Assembly (NCBI RefSeq): GCF_014207095.1
Contig: NZ_JACHBG010000001.1
Span: 434,001-498,000 of the forward strand
Reading direction: 5' to 3'
From: Martinezella lusitana
GTDB lineage: Bacteria; Pseudomonadota; Alphaproteobacteria; Rhizobiales; Rhizobiaceae
Length of the DNA: 64,000 bases
Below are positions 15,910 to 24,322 of the stretch, in pieces. The position numbers were made by a program, and so were the translations under genes. Under the pieces are notes generated by a model. It did not search any database and had not been told where the DNA came from. It saw only the letters and a program-made list of their open reading frames with translations. Position 1 is the first letter of the stretch. Each line of letters begins with the position of its first letter.

Positions 15910-16111
15910 GTTCCTGGCCCTACCGTGCCCCATACTGGACACTGTTTTGCCATGGTCAGGCTGAACGGGTGCTGAGATGCCGGTTCATCCGGCGTTCAGA
16001 AATATTACCGGACTTGAGGGTGCGTTTACCGCTAGCAACACGCAGCAAAAATCCTGCCCGAAAGGTGGCGGGTAGGCATAAGGCCGGGCTTCTTCTTGGA
16101 GCCGAAGGTCT

Positions 16112-16450
16112 TTAAAGCCTTGTCCATGTTTGCGATTTGCAGAATACCTTCAAAACGCAACCCTTCATCCTGACGGTATTGCCGCTCACGGTGCCGGAGC
16201 CGCTATAGGTCTTGTCTTCGGATGGATCGGTCAACTCACCCGTATAGCTTCCGCCTTTGCCCTGCATCTTGCCGATCTGCTTGCCGGCATATTTGCCGGT
16301 CTTCAGCGTCACGCAGTAGCTGTCGCCGCAGGGCGCGATGGCGGCGGTGTCGCCCGCTACGGTTTTCCAGTTGCCGACGATCGGCTCTTCGGCAAGAGCC
16401 GCACTGGCGCTTGCGAGCAATGCCGTAGCAAGAATGGTGGCACGGATCAT
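16112..16450 (-). CDS. DUF2147 family exported protein
   Basis: 112-aa protein with a cleavable signal peptide (MIRATILATALLASASAALA, cut near residue 20). The mature part, starting EEPIVGNWKT, is a small beta-rich lipocalin-like domain with paired cysteines (IAPCGDSYCVTL, KGCVLKVFCKSQTW) that probably form disulfides in the periplasm. It is shorter than many DUF2147 members. The function is unknown. It stands alone with about 460 nt of upstream DNA. Confidence 0.8.
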   Translation of the reverse strand: MIRATILATALLASASAALAEEPIVGNWKTVAGDTAAIAPCGDSYCVTLKTGKYAGKQIGKMQGKGGSYTGELTDPSEDKTYSGSGTVSGNTVRMKGCVLKVFCKSQTWTRL

Positions 16451-16911
16451 AGTGATGTTCCTCCCCGGACGCCGCCCGGCTCGAACGCCGGGAATAGGGT
16501 GAAGTTATCTGACGCTAACGTAAAGGTAAATACTGATTTCAGGCGCAAATGCCCTGTTGCAGGGCCTCGGCACGGCGCGAAAAAACATCGCATCTGATTA
16601 TCGCAGCTCTTTTCGTGGTGAATGAAGGGTTTAAATCCGGATCTTAACGAAAGGTAAAGCTTGCGCGAAAATCCTTAATTTGCAAGGGAAGCGATGTTTA
16701 ACAAAAACCGAAGTTTACCAAGCATTTGTACTTTGTTTGCATCGAATTAAGCATGCATTTTAGCCGTTTTTTGAAAGCCGTCTGCGATAGTGAAGCCATC
16801 AAACGAGCGGGGCAAACCCGCCGACCGGAAGAACCGGAAAGCCGCGAACGACGGCAAGGTTCGGACGGAAAACAGGGCAGATGCAAACGTAAGCAAACAG
16901 GGACAAAACCG
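16451..16911. other. Intergenic region between DUF2147 and SEL1-like genes
   Basis: 461 nt holding divergent promoters. The part from 16600 to 16760 is AT-rich. An open frame from 16726 joins the SEL1-like gene in frame, but its composition (basic, low complexity) does not look like protein; I treat it as leader. No structured RNA was recognised. Confidence 0.45.
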
Positions 16912-17175
16912 ATGGCACGCTTCGAAACACCGATGTCTGAAATGGCCATGTTGGGTGGTAATAGCGCCGATGCCCTTTGCGAACTGGGCGTGAACTATGC
17001 GACTGGCCGGGGCTGCTCCGCAGACCTCGTTGCCGCCCATAAATGGTTGAATATCGCTGCCATCCGTGGCAGTGCGCGGGCCGCCGAGCTTCGTGCCGAC
17101 GTTGCCGCAACCTTGACTAAGATGCAGCTCGCGACCGCGCTCCGCGCCGCTCGCGAGTGGATGACGACGCACTGA
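16912..17175 (+). CDS. Small SEL1-like repeat protein
   Basis: 87-aa protein with one SEL1/TPR-like repeat (about residues 22-60: CELGVNYATGRGCSADLVAAHKWLNIAAIRG written in two parts, CELGVNYATGRGC then ADLVAAHKWLNIAAIRG). SEL1 repeats form alpha-alpha hairpins for protein contacts. A lone repeat of this size is too small for a typical scaffold and may act as an adaptor. I preferred the ATG at 16912 (MARFETPMSEMAML). A strong hairpin terminator follows at 17260. It has no clear operon partner. Confidence 0.7.
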   Translation: MARFETPMSEMAMLGGNSADALCELGVNYATGRGCSADLVAAHKWLNIAAIRGSARAAELRADVAATLTKMQLATALRAAREWMTTH

Positions 17176-17259
17176 AGCGTGCCGCATAAGACGCGACATG
17201 AAGACTGACCTCGAAGGAGGGGATGTCGGCGGCCGACGGAGACGCCAGCCGAATGATGA

Positions 17260-17294
17260 AAACCGCGACCAGCCGGCATAAGGCTGGCGCGGTT
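17260..17294 (+). terminator. Terminator downstream of SEL1-like gene
   Basis: AACCGCG-A-CCAGCC is paired with GGCTGG-CGCGGTT across a short loop with a single bulge; TTCGTCGTTTT follows. It lies about 85 nt past the SEL1-like stop. Confidence 0.65.
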
Positions 17295-17456
17295 TCGTCG
17301 TTTTGGACTATGCAGGCCCCACTCCATTCATGCCGCCGGCGTACGACGTCGATGTGTTGGGCAATATGGCGGTGGAGACTATCGCTCGTGCTTCAAAGTC
17401 GCTAAGATATTGACGGTTTTAGCCAAATTATCAGCGCGACACGACGCGCAAATCCA

Positions 17457-17762
17457 ATGATCTGGAATGTCATCGATCGACGAAAGCGGCGCTATCGTTG
17501 GAAGCGTGTGAACGCAATCATCGAAGCCGTAGAGCATGACAATAGCTGCGCAGACGCAGATGTGGCGGATGAGTTGCCACCCGGCTTGACCATCGACTAC
17601 GCGAGCCGGGACGACGTGTCCGTTCACGAAGCAATCCAGTGGGCGAACCAGCAGCGGTGTCCGGTAACGCTGTATATCTACGACGCGGACGACGGAATAA
17701 TCCCCGCGCATTTTCACGCTTGCGGAGAGCGGTTCTGGCAAGACGACATGAGCGACTTATAA
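17457..17762 (+). CDS. Hypothetical protein
   Basis: 101-aa protein of unknown family. It is rich in acidic residues, and a central part (TIDYASRDDVSVHEAIQWA, then CPVTLYIYDADDGIIPAHF) predicts an alpha/beta fold. No signal peptide or membrane helix is seen. The N-terminus is basic (WNVIDRRKRRYRWKR). There is no good Shine-Dalgarno at 17457, so the real start may differ. It is convergent with the aminotransferase gene. The call rests on protein-like composition only. Confidence 0.5.
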   Translation: MIWNVIDRRKRRYRWKRVNAIIEAVEHDNSCADADVADELPPGLTIDYASRDDVSVHEAIQWANQQRCPVTLYIYDADDGIIPAHFHACGERFWQDDMSDL

Positions 17763-17799
17763 CTTCGCAATTCAGCAAGGTCCAGAATCGCTCAGAAGA

Positions 17800-18912
17800 T
17801 CAGCCGATCGCCTTCAGCACCTTGGGCAGCGCTTCAGCCAAGAGATCCAGATCCTGCTTCGGCCCGACGCTGATGCGGATGCACCGGTTGAGCGGGGCGA
17901 CCCCCGGCATGCGGATGAAGACGCCATGCTGGATCAACCCGTCGACGATGGCACGGGCATAGACGCCGTCGCGGCCGCAATCGATGGCGACGAAGTTGGT
18001 GGCGGAAGCGAGAGGCAGCAAGCCGTTGTCGCGAGCTATCGTCCCTATAACCTCGCGCGCTGTCTGGATCTTGACGACCACCTCGGTGAGATAGGCTTGA
18101 TCCTTTATCGCGGCGAGGGCGGCAGCGGTCGCCAGCCTGTTCATGCCGAAATGATTGCGGATCTTGTCGAAGGTCAGCACCGTCTCGAGCGCGCCGATGG
18201 CATAGCCGACGCGGGCGCCGGCAAGACCGTAAGCCTTGGAGAAGGTACGGGTGCGCAGCACATTTGGCAGATCGATCAGGGCCGAGATATCAGGCAGCGA
18301 ACTTGCAGGCCCGGTTTCGCTATAGGCTTCGTCGAGGATTAGCAGGCAGTTTTCCGGCAGTGCGCGGGCAAAGGCGACGACCTTTTCGGCTTCCCACCAG
18401 CTTCCCATCGGATTGTCGGGATTGGCGAAATAGACGAGCGGCGCGTTCTCGCGCTTCACAGCCTCGAGCAACCCTTCCAGATCCTCGCGATCATCGACAT
18501 AGGGCACGGTGACGAGGCGCCCGCCGAAACCGGCAACATGGAAATTGAAGGTGGGATAGCCGCCGAGCGAGGTGACGACGGGTGTGCCGGGCTCGATAAC
18601 CATGCGAGCGATCAGGCCGAGCAGGCTATCGATGCCTTCGCCGACCGCGATATTGGCAGGCTGGATGCCGAGATGCGCTGCAAGCGCATGCTTCAGCTCG
18701 AAATTCTCCGGATCGTTATACATCCAGATATCGCCAGCACGTTCACGCATGGCCGCGATGACGGAGGGCGCAGGCCCGAAGCCGTTTTCATTGGCGCCGA
18801 TACGGGCCTTGACCGTCAGTCCACGCTGACGCTCCAGCGCTTCGGGGCCGACGAAAGGGACGGTGGAGGGCAGGGCGCTGATCAGCGGCGTGAAGCGCGA
18901 GAAGGCGGACAT
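17800..18912 (-). CDS. Histidinol-phosphate aminotransferase-like PLP enzyme
   Basis: 370-aa class I/II aminotransferase. It shows the HisC-type pattern: GANENGFGPAPSVIAAM near the N-terminus, YFANPDNPMGSWW, LILDEAYSETGPAS and the PLP lysine in RTFSKAYGLAGARVGYAIG. A role in histidine biosynthesis is possible, but this type also includes aromatic or broad aminotransferases, and no other his gene is nearby, so I give no symbol. I preferred the ATG at 18912 (MSAFSRFTPLI); the frame extends to 19011 in the wrong direction for homology. Confidence 0.85.
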   Translation of the reverse strand: MSAFSRFTPLISALPSTVPFVGPEALERQRGLTVKARIGANENGFGPAPSVIAAMRERAGDIWMYNDPENFELKHALAAHLGIQPANIAVGEGIDSLLGLIARMVIEPGTPVVTSLGGYPTFNFHVAGFGGRLVTVPYVDDREDLEGLLEAVKRENAPLVYFANPDNPMGSWWEAEKVVAFARALPENCLLILDEAYSETGPASSLPDISALIDLPNVLRTRTFSKAYGLAGARVGYAIGALETVLTFDKIRNHFGMNRLATAAALAAIKDQAYLTEVVVKIQTAREVIGTIARDNGLLPLASATNFVAIDCGRDGVYARAIVDGLIQHGVFIRMPGVAPLNRCIRISVGPKQDLDLLAEALPKVLKAIG

Positions 18913-19043
18913 GCTGGCTTTGTTTCCCGAATTCAGTTGCAAGGTGCGGCAGAATAGGCGCTTGGCCGGTGGTTGCAAGAGTAGAAAAGCGCCGCTTCCG
19001 GATAGCGGCATTTGGCACGCTGCGACCGAATGACATGAGCTTT

Positions 19044-19631
19044 TTAGTTCGGTGCGGCGTTTTCAGCGTTGATGATCGCCTGAACGACAAGTGCGATGCG
19101 CTTTTCATGCATGCCAGGCCTCACGCGGCCTGAGCGTTCGAGCTCGGCAAGCCCGTGAAGGGCTGCCCAGAAAGTCTCGGTTACGATCTCCACATCCATG
19201 CAGAACGGCGACACGACTGCTGTAATCGCTTCGAAACCGTCCCGAAGTTCTGCTCTCGTTTCCGCTTCGGCGAATATCAACTGGGTCGGTAGGATGAACA
19301 TGGCGTCATAGAGTGCGGGGCGGCTGAGTGCGAAGGCAAAATAGCTCGTGGCGACCTTCATGAGAGCGTCGCGTTGTCCGTCTGCCGCGTGCGCTGCCGC
19401 ACGAAGAACGGCTGCGAGCTCCTTGAAACCTTCCACGGCAACCGCCGCAACGATGGCATCCCTGCTCGCGAAATGTGAATAAAGGACGGGCTGGCTATAT
19501 TCGATTTCGTTAGCCAGGCGGCGAATGGTAACGGCCTCCCATCCTTCGCTTTCCGCGATCGCGCGCGCTGCAGCAACGATGCGATCTTCGCGCTCGGCTC
19601 GCTCCCGAATTTTCCGGTCTGTGACAGTCAT
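19044..19631 (-). CDS. TetR/AcrR family transcriptional repressor
   Basis: 195-aa regulator. The N-terminal helix-turn-helix (about residues 12-58, TIRRLANEIEYSQPVLYSHF and SRDAI) is typical of TetR. The C-terminal domain (about 70-190) senses an unknown ligand. It is divergent from two small membrane proteins, with palindromic sequences in the 123-nt gap, so it probably represses them and itself. I preferred the ATG at 19631 (MTVTDRKIRE); nine more codons are open upstream. Confidence 0.88.
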   Translation of the reverse strand: MTVTDRKIRERAEREDRIVAAARAIAESEGWEAVTIRRLANEIEYSQPVLYSHFASRDAIVAAVAVEGFKELAAVLRAAAHAADGQRDALMKVATSYFAFALSRPALYDAMFILPTQLIFAEAETRAELRDGFEAITAVVSPFCMDVEIVTETFWAALHGLAELERSGRVRPGMHEKRIALVVQAIINAENAAPN

Positions 19632-19691
19632 CCCAAAAGCTCCATGTCCGCACGGCAAATGCGCGCTTGAATTATAGCATCGCTTGACTAT

Positions 19692-19723
19692 CTAGCAATG
19701 CTAAGTCATCATCTAGCGATGAT
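19692..19723. promoter_or_regulatory. Candidate TetR operator cluster
   Basis: Direct repeats CTAGCAATG (19692-19700) and CTAGCGATG (19713-19721) lie 21 nt apart. The second sits in the perfect palindrome ATCATC-TAGC-GATGAT (19708-19723). A TTGACT at 19684-19689 could be a -35 box on the plus strand. Confidence 0.55.
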
Positions 19724-19754
19724 AGATTATATTGCTACGCTAGGAGAATTGAAG

Positions 19755-20135
19755 ATGGACTGGCTTGTTAACGGGATCGCGCTGCTTGTGGCTCTCGCGA
19801 TTATTGCGATTGGCACCGGCTATATCGCGAGCCCAATGACCATGATGCGCGGTTTTGGCCTGCCGCTTCCTGACGATGGCCCCAATATCCCTTGGTGGCT
19901 GCGCCTCAAGGGAGTTCGCGACATCGTGGCGGGACTGCTCGTGCTTGCATTTATGGTGTGGGGCACTCAGAGGGAGATCGGCATCGTCCTTCTGGTCGAA
20001 GCGATCATCCCGATCGGCGACATGCTGCTCATTCTCGCAGCTAAAGGCTCCAGCAAAAGTGCCTTCGGCATTCACGGCCTTACGGCGGTGATTATGGTCC
20101 TGGCTGCCATCCCCATGCTCATCGGTGGGCACTGA
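19755..20135 (+). CDS. DUF4267 family small membrane protein
   Basis: 126-aa integral membrane protein with about four hydrophobic helices. The start MDWLVNGIALLVALAIIAIG and the interior WWLRLKGVRDIVAGLLVLAF fit DUF4267. AGGAG lies 9 nt before the ATG at 19755. It is followed after one base by a DoxX-like gene, so they form a two-gene operon, likely controlled by the divergent TetR gene. Function unknown; the family is seen in stress-related loci. Confidence 0.82.
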   Translation: MDWLVNGIALLVALAIIAIGTGYIASPMTMMRGFGLPLPDDGPNIPWWLRLKGVRDIVAGLLVLAFMVWGTQREIGIVLLVEAIIPIGDMLLILAAKGSSKSAFGIHGLTAVIMVLAAIPMLIGGH

Positions 20136-20136
20136 G

Positions 20137-20457
20137 ATGGTTCAGATTCTCTCAATCTGGTTTTTGGTTGTCGCATTTTCCGGCGCAGGTCTTGCAAACG
20201 CGATCCGCAGCTCCGCGACACGAAACGATTTCGTTCGCTGGGGCTACCCGCCCTGGTGGGGCATTGTCGCCGGTGGGTTGGAGATAGTCAGCGCCGCAAT
20301 GATCGCGTTTCCTGTTAGCCGCATGGCAGGGATGGTGCTTGGCGCGGCAATCATTGCGGCTGCGCTGCTAAGCGTCCTACGCCACCGCGAATATTCGCAC
20401 CTTGCGCCTTTGAGCGTCTTTGTCACATTGATCGCTCTCGCCGCTGTATCATCCTAG
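20137..20457 (+). CDS. DoxX-like small membrane protein
   Basis: 106-aa protein with four predicted membrane helices, resembling the DoxX/DoxD family. Helix 1 is MVQILSIWFLVVAFSGAGLA; a conserved-looking loop carries RWGYPPWWGIVAGGLEIVSA. The ATG overlaps the preceding context by one base after the DUF4267 stop, so translation is probably coupled. DoxX relatives link to thiosulfate or oxidative stress enzymes, but no such partner is here. A hairpin follows at 20495. Confidence 0.75.
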   Translation: MVQILSIWFLVVAFSGAGLANAIRSSATRNDFVRWGYPPWWGIVAGGLEIVSAAMIAFPVSRMAGMVLGAAIIAAALLSVLRHREYSHLAPLSVFVTLIALAAVSS

Positions 20458-20494
20458 GCGCCGCCAGCGGGGCCGCTTGTCCGACAGAAACCCG

Positions 20495-20515
20495 AACGCA
20501 GCCGCTAGCTGCGTT
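20495..20515. terminator. Hairpin between DoxX-like and PilZ genes
   Basis: The 7-bp stem AACGCAG/CTGCGTT with a 7-nt loop lies in the 78-nt gap between convergent genes. The T-run is weak. Confidence 0.45.
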
Positions 20516-20535
20516 CCCAGTTCTCGCCAATACGC

Positions 20536-20928
20536 CTACTGCCTCTTGCCGCGTGCAGCCAGCGCTTCGACGTTGCCGATCATGAAATCGGCGCGCACGA
20601 CGCGTCGCAATGTTTCCGGTTCGATCAGGTTGATGAAGCGGACATGGACGCGATTGCCGTTGCGGCTGACTTCGGCGCAGGCGATGCGATAGGCAAGGCC
20701 GAGGATGTTCAGATAGTAATGGGTCGGCAGACCGACGGTCGTGCCGACGACAAAGCTGGCGCCTCCACGCGAGATATCGACGATCTCGGCGCTGCGCACG
20801 GAAATGCCGGTAAGGCAAGGACGCACGGCCACTAGCCGTGCAGGCCGCTGGACGAAGAAACGTTCCCAGCTGCGCTCATAGACTTCGGATTTGACTTTCG
20901 CCAGATGCGTTGCGCGAAGCATTGTCAT
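20536..20928 (-). CDS. PilZ domain protein
   Basis: 130-aa single PilZ domain. The DxSxxG motif is clear (EIVDISRGGASFVVGT) and an arginine-rich stretch precedes it (FFVQRPARLVAVR), although the classical RxxxR spacing is imperfect. PilZ domains bind cyclic di-GMP and control motility or exopolysaccharide. With imperfect arginines, c-di-GMP binding is likely but not certain. It is monocistronic, with a 310-nt region upstream. Confidence 0.85.
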   Translation of the reverse strand: MTMLRATHLAKVKSEVYERSWERFFVQRPARLVAVRPCLTGISVRSAEIVDISRGGASFVVGTTVGLPTHYYLNILGLAYRIACAEVSRNGNRVHVRFINLIEPETLRRVVRADFMIGNVEALAARGKRQ

Positions 20929-21238
20929 TCCCTGTTGAAGAACAGACCGAATTCATCTCGGTTACCGCATCAACCTTGCACGGAGACTTTGCCGAAGCGT
21001 CAATTGCATCGGTAGAATTTTAACGGGTTCGCCATTTGTGCCGATTTGGGTGCATCTTGACAGCGGGATCGGCTTGGATCATACGACCTGTCGGTTCGAG
21101 GCGCCTGCTGCTCGCGGATGGAAATCCAAGGTGAAGTCCTCGCTGTTCTTGGTCACAGCCATATAGGGCATGCTGACTGACGGTAATGCGAGCTCCGTTT
21201 CACGGTCGTAATTGCGTGCCTTAGCAAAGGCTGATCCT
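20929..21238. other. Intergenic region with a possible gene remnant
   Basis: 310 nt between a PilZ gene and the glyoxalase-like gene. It carries the promoters of both. The minus strand holds an open frame (21079-21258, 59 codons) whose C-terminal part looks protein-like and is described separately. Confidence 0.45.
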
Positions 21239-21258
21239 ATGACGACGTATCCGTCCAT
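21079..21258 (-). pseudogene. Possible decayed gene fragment (59 codons)
   Basis: An open frame from an ATG at 21258 to TGA at 21079, overlapping the first 20 bp of the plus-strand glyoxalase-like gene. The part LALPSVSMPYMAVTKNSED, then FTLDFHPRAAGASN, has the residue mix of a real protein, not the Arg/Ala/Gly-rich look of antisense frames here. I see no ribosome binding site. It may be the 3' end of a lost gene or chance; I do not recognise a family. Confidence 0.25.
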
Positions 21259-21673
21259 AGATGAATTGAAGGCTCAGGCTCGACGTTTGCGTCAGGCCAT
21301 GGCCGAGCGCGGCGACGACATGAGCCACTCGACGGCGCTGGAACTGATCGCGAAGCAACATGGGCTGCGCGACTGGAACACGCTCTCGGCGCTTGCGGCC
21401 AAACCCAATGATGGGCCTGATGCGCCCTTCGATGTCGGCTCGGCCGTTCGCGGGCGCTACCTGAACAAGCCGTTCACCGGCAAGGTTCTCGCGATGTCGG
21501 CGAAGTCAGGCGGGCTCTACCGGATCACCATTCACTTCGACGAACCGGTTGATGTGGTGGAATTCGAGAGCTTCTCGGCATTCCGCCAGCGCATCAACGC
21601 CCAGGTCGATGCCGATGGCATTTCGCCACGCAAGACGTCGAACGGCATACCGCATCTCGTTCTCGACATCTGA
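21239..21673 (+). CDS. Glyoxalase-superfamily-like protein
   Basis: 144-aa protein. The N-terminal half (SIDELKAQARRLRQAMAERG, then HSTALELIAKQHGLRDWNTL) is a helical segment often annotated as glyoxalase superfamily protein in alphaproteobacteria; the rest (GKVLAMSAKSGGLYRITIHF) is beta-rich. No metal-binding His/Glu set of a true glyoxalase is evident, so enzyme activity is doubtful. AAAGG precedes the ATG at 21239. It is followed 65 nt later by a MATE exporter gene in the same direction. Confidence 0.7.
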   Translation: MTTYPSIDELKAQARRLRQAMAERGDDMSHSTALELIAKQHGLRDWNTLSALAAKPNDGPDAPFDVGSAVRGRYLNKPFTGKVLAMSAKSGGLYRITIHFDEPVDVVEFESFSAFRQRINAQVDADGISPRKTSNGIPHLVLDI

Positions 21674-21738
21674 CATTCATCTTCTATCGATAGACCGCTA
21701 TCTTCGCCAATAACGAGCGATTCTGTGTGGGTACCACC

Positions 21739-23106
21739 ATGACACGTCATACTGAAGCCAATATGTTTCTGACCGGCTGGCTGCCAGGCGTCTTTGCCAA
21801 GACAGCAACGCCGATCATCATCATCACCACAGTCAGCGGCCTCTTCGCCGTCGTCGACGCCTATTTCCTCGGCGTCTATGTCGGAGCCGACGCGCTCTCG
21901 GCTGTTAGCCTCATCTTCCCGGCGCTCATGCTGCTGGTCGCGCTGCAGACGCTGGTTTCGAACGGCATGGCGAGCATTCTTGCCCGCCGTCTCGGAGCCG
22001 GAGACCGCGAAGGGGCTAAGTCCGTGTTTACGGGCGCCCATACGCTGGCGATCGCCGTCGTGGTCATCGTAAACCTCGTCTACTGGCTCGCGGCCCGGCA
22101 GTTCATTTCCGTCGCCGCGGCAGGAAACGCGGAGGTTGCCCGTTCCGGCGAGGCTTTCATGGGCGTCATGGTTGCTTTCGCGCCGATCAGCTTCTTCCTC
22201 TCGCTGCATCTCGATGGGCTGCGTTGCGAAGGAAAGCTCGGCTTCATGACGCTCGTGACGCTCGCCTCGACGCTGCTCAACATCCTGGCAAACTGGCTGC
22301 TGATAGCCGTCGCCCATTGGGGCGTGGTCGGCTCTGCCGGTGGCTCGATCATCGCGCAGTTCATCTGCCTGGCGATCGTCATCGTCTATCGCCTGCGTCG
22401 GCCCAACGGACTTTGGGTCGATAGGGCGCTGCATATTCGTGAGTGGCGCGGCATCTTTGCCTTCGGCGCCCCCATGAGCCTCGGCTTCATCGGCATCTCG
22501 CTGAGTTCGGCCGCTATCCTCTTCAACCTGTCGATCTGGCACCAGGGGGATTATGTTGCGACCGTCGGCGCCTACGGGATCGTCACGCGGGTGATGACCT
22601 TCGCCTATCTGCCGCTTCTGGGCCTGAGCATCGCGCTGCAGACCATCTCGGGTCACAATCATGGTGCGGCGCTTCCGGCTCGTGTCGGCCATAGCGTTCT
22701 CATCGCGATGATCTCGGCCCTGGTCTATTGCGCCGCCGTCGAACTTGTCGTCGAACTGCTGGCGAGGCATCTGGGCTCGATTTTCGTTGCCGATCCCCTG
22801 ATCGTCGAAGAGGTCGGCCGCATCCTGCCCTGGACGATTGGCGCTTATTTCATCTTCGGCCAGGCGATCATCCTGTCGTCCTATTTTCAGTCGATCGGCG
22901 ATGCGAAACGCGGCGCGATCTTCGGTCTGTCACGGTCCTATCTGTTCACTCTGCCGCTGACATTCCTCCTGCCATTCGTCTTCGGCGAACGGGGGATCTG
23001 GATGACGCCTATCTTCGCAGAGGCGGGAATGATCCTGCTCACCTGGCTCGTGCTGTCGCGCAACGCCAGGGATCGGAAATGGCGCTACGGCTTGTTGCCT
23101 GCATAA
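21739..23106 (+). CDS. MATE family efflux transporter
   Basis: 455-aa inner-membrane exporter with about 12 hydrophobic helices in two similar halves. The N-terminal MATE pattern is present: FAKTATPIIIITTVSGLFAV, then YVGADALSAVSLIFP. Such proteins expel cationic drugs or metabolites using Na+ or H+. Length is typical. I chose the ATG at 21739 rather than an upstream GTG (21727). A strong terminator follows. The substrate is unknown. Confidence 0.9.
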   Translation: MTRHTEANMFLTGWLPGVFAKTATPIIIITTVSGLFAVVDAYFLGVYVGADALSAVSLIFPALMLLVALQTLVSNGMASILARRLGAGDREGAKSVFTGAHTLAIAVVVIVNLVYWLAARQFISVAAAGNAEVARSGEAFMGVMVAFAPISFFLSLHLDGLRCEGKLGFMTLVTLASTLLNILANWLLIAVAHWGVVGSAGGSIIAQFICLAIVIVYRLRRPNGLWVDRALHIREWRGIFAFGAPMSLGFIGISLSSAAILFNLSIWHQGDYVATVGAYGIVTRVMTFAYLPLLGLSIALQTISGHNHGAALPARVGHSVLIAMISALVYCAAVELVVELLARHLGSIFVADPLIVEEVGRILPWTIGAYFIFGQAIILSSYFQSIGDAKRGAIFGLSRSYLFTLPLTFLLPFVFGERGIWMTPIFAEAGMILLTWLVLSRNARDRKWRYGLLPA

Positions 23107-23112
23107 GAATGG

Positions 23113-23142
23113 AAAAGGCCGCGCTTTTAGGCGCGGCCTTTT
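23113..23142 (+). terminator. Strong terminator of the MATE gene
   Basis: The 12-bp perfect stem AAAAGGCCGCGC/GCGCGGCCTTTT with a 6-nt loop, 7 nt past the stop. Confidence 0.85.
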
Positions 23143-23160
23143 CGCTGTTGAGAAGCTTGG

Positions 23161-23333
23161 GGCCATCCTCGCCCTTCGAGGCTTCGCTCCTCAGGGTGAG
23201 GATGGAGTGCACATCGTCGCGTAAAACAGCTCCCTGTCGCATGAGGCGAGTTCAATGTGTAGTCTCGTGCAGGAGACTAGCCCTCATGGTGAGGAGGCCC
23301 AAAGGGCCGTCTCGAACCACGAGGGCGGGTGGT
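23161..23333. repeat. RIME2-like intergenic palindromic repeat
   Basis: Two segments of the kind found scattered in rhizobial genomes: 23161-23205 (CCATCCTC... paired with GAGGATGG) and 23281-23333 (CCCTCATGGTGAGGAGGCCC ... CCACGAGGG). It lies downstream of the MATE terminator and of iolB, the end of the iol operon. The family name is from memory. Confidence 0.6.
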
Positions 23334-23352
23334 TAAGAACCACAATGCTATC

Positions 23353-24150
23353 TCAGGATTTGAGCAGCCACTCGTGCTCGACGGCATTGTGGAATTTCCA
23401 AATGCGCTTCGGCCCAGCCATGACGTTGAGATAGTAGAGATCGTAGCCGTGGCAGGCGGCACAGGGATGGTAGCCCTTCGGCACCAGCGTCACGTCGCCA
23501 TCCTCCAGCACCATGACTTCGTCCAGCGAGCGGTCGTCTGTGTAGACGCGCTGAAAGCCGAAGCCCTGCGGCGGGTTAAGGCGATGATAGTAGGTCTCCT
23601 CCAGGAAGCTCTCGTTCGGGAGATCATCCTGATCGTGCTTGTGCGGCGGATAGGACGAGGTGTGTCCACCCGGCGTGATCACCTCTACGACGAGCAGCGA
23701 ATGCGCGGCACCGTCGTCTTCCGGCATGATGTTGTTGACGTGGCGGACATTCGTGCCCTTGCCGCGCGTCAGGGCCGGATGCGTGCCCGGCGGAATGGCA
23801 CGCGCCTCATGGGAGCCGCCGCCCGGTGCCGAGCAGACGGCCAGCTCCAGATCGGTCTCGGCGGTTACTGACCAGTTCGAGCCGGCTGGAATGTAGAGCG
23901 CATGCGGCGCGCCTTCGAAGGGGCTCATGCGCCCGCCGAGCGAGCCGAAATCCTTTGTGCCTGCCTTGGCGCTTCCCTTGCCGCTGACCCAGACGAGGCA
24001 GACCTCGCGATCGCCGGTTTCGGCCGAGGCTGTTTCACCCGGCTTCAGGCGGTGGAGGTCGAAGCCGACATAGGTCCAGCCGGCGCTTTCGGGCGTAACA
24101 TGGGTGACGCGGCCATGGGAGCCGTCAGGTTTGACCTTGAGATTGGGCAT
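23353..24150 (-). CDS. iolB: 5-deoxy-glucuronate isomerase
   Basis: 265-aa cupin-fold isomerase that converts 5-deoxy-D-glucuronate to 2-deoxy-5-keto-D-gluconate in myo-inositol breakdown. Metal-binding and family motifs are visible: SSYPPHKHDQDDLP and VLEDGDVTLVPKGYHPCAA. The ATG at 24150 (MPNLKVKPDGSHGRV) follows GGAGGAAG. It is the last gene of the iolC-iolD-iolE-iolB operon. A 172-nt gap with two palindromes separates it from iolE. Confidence 0.94.
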   Translation of the reverse strand: MPNLKVKPDGSHGRVTHVTPESAGWTYVGFDLHRLKPGETASAETGDREVCLVWVSGKGSAKAGTKDFGSLGGRMSPFEGAPHALYIPAGSNWSVTAETDLELAVCSAPGGGSHEARAIPPGTHPALTRGKGTNVRHVNNIMPEDDGAAHSLLVVEVITPGGHTSSYPPHKHDQDDLPNESFLEETYYHRLNPPQGFGFQRVYTDDRSLDEVMVLEDGDVTLVPKGYHPCAACHGYDLYYLNVMAGPKRIWKFHNAVEHEWLLKS

Positions 24151-24221
24151 GGGTTTTCTTCCTCCATTGCTTGGAAACGCTCCTCGCCATCCTTCGATCG
24201 GCGCGGAGCGCTCATCTCTCG

Positions 24222-24320
24222 AGCAATTCCAGGAAAAGTGCGCAGCGGTTTTCCGTCCGGAATTGCTAGATAACAAAGAGCTAGAGCGTTTCGCGATTCG
24301 AAGAAAAGCGGAAACGCTCT
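24222..24320. repeat. RIME1-like double palindrome in the iolE-iolB gap
   Basis: Palindrome 1 is AGCAATTCC...GGAATTGCT (24222-24267); palindrome 2 is AGAGCGTTTC...GAAACGCTCT (24283-24320). The core AAAAGTGCGCAGCGGTTTTC recurs in other window repeats. It sits between the iolE stop and the iolB start. Confidence 0.75.
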
Positions 24321-24322
24321 GG

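Noticed and set aside
17223..17413. Short open frames between the SEL1-like gene and the 101-aa gene
   Set aside because: One starts after a purine-rich stretch, but it runs through the terminator hairpin; the others are under 30 codons with no support.
21532..22770. Minus-strand 412-codon frame over the MATE gene
   Set aside because: Antisense shadow; the plus-strand frame has 12 membrane helices and MATE motifs.
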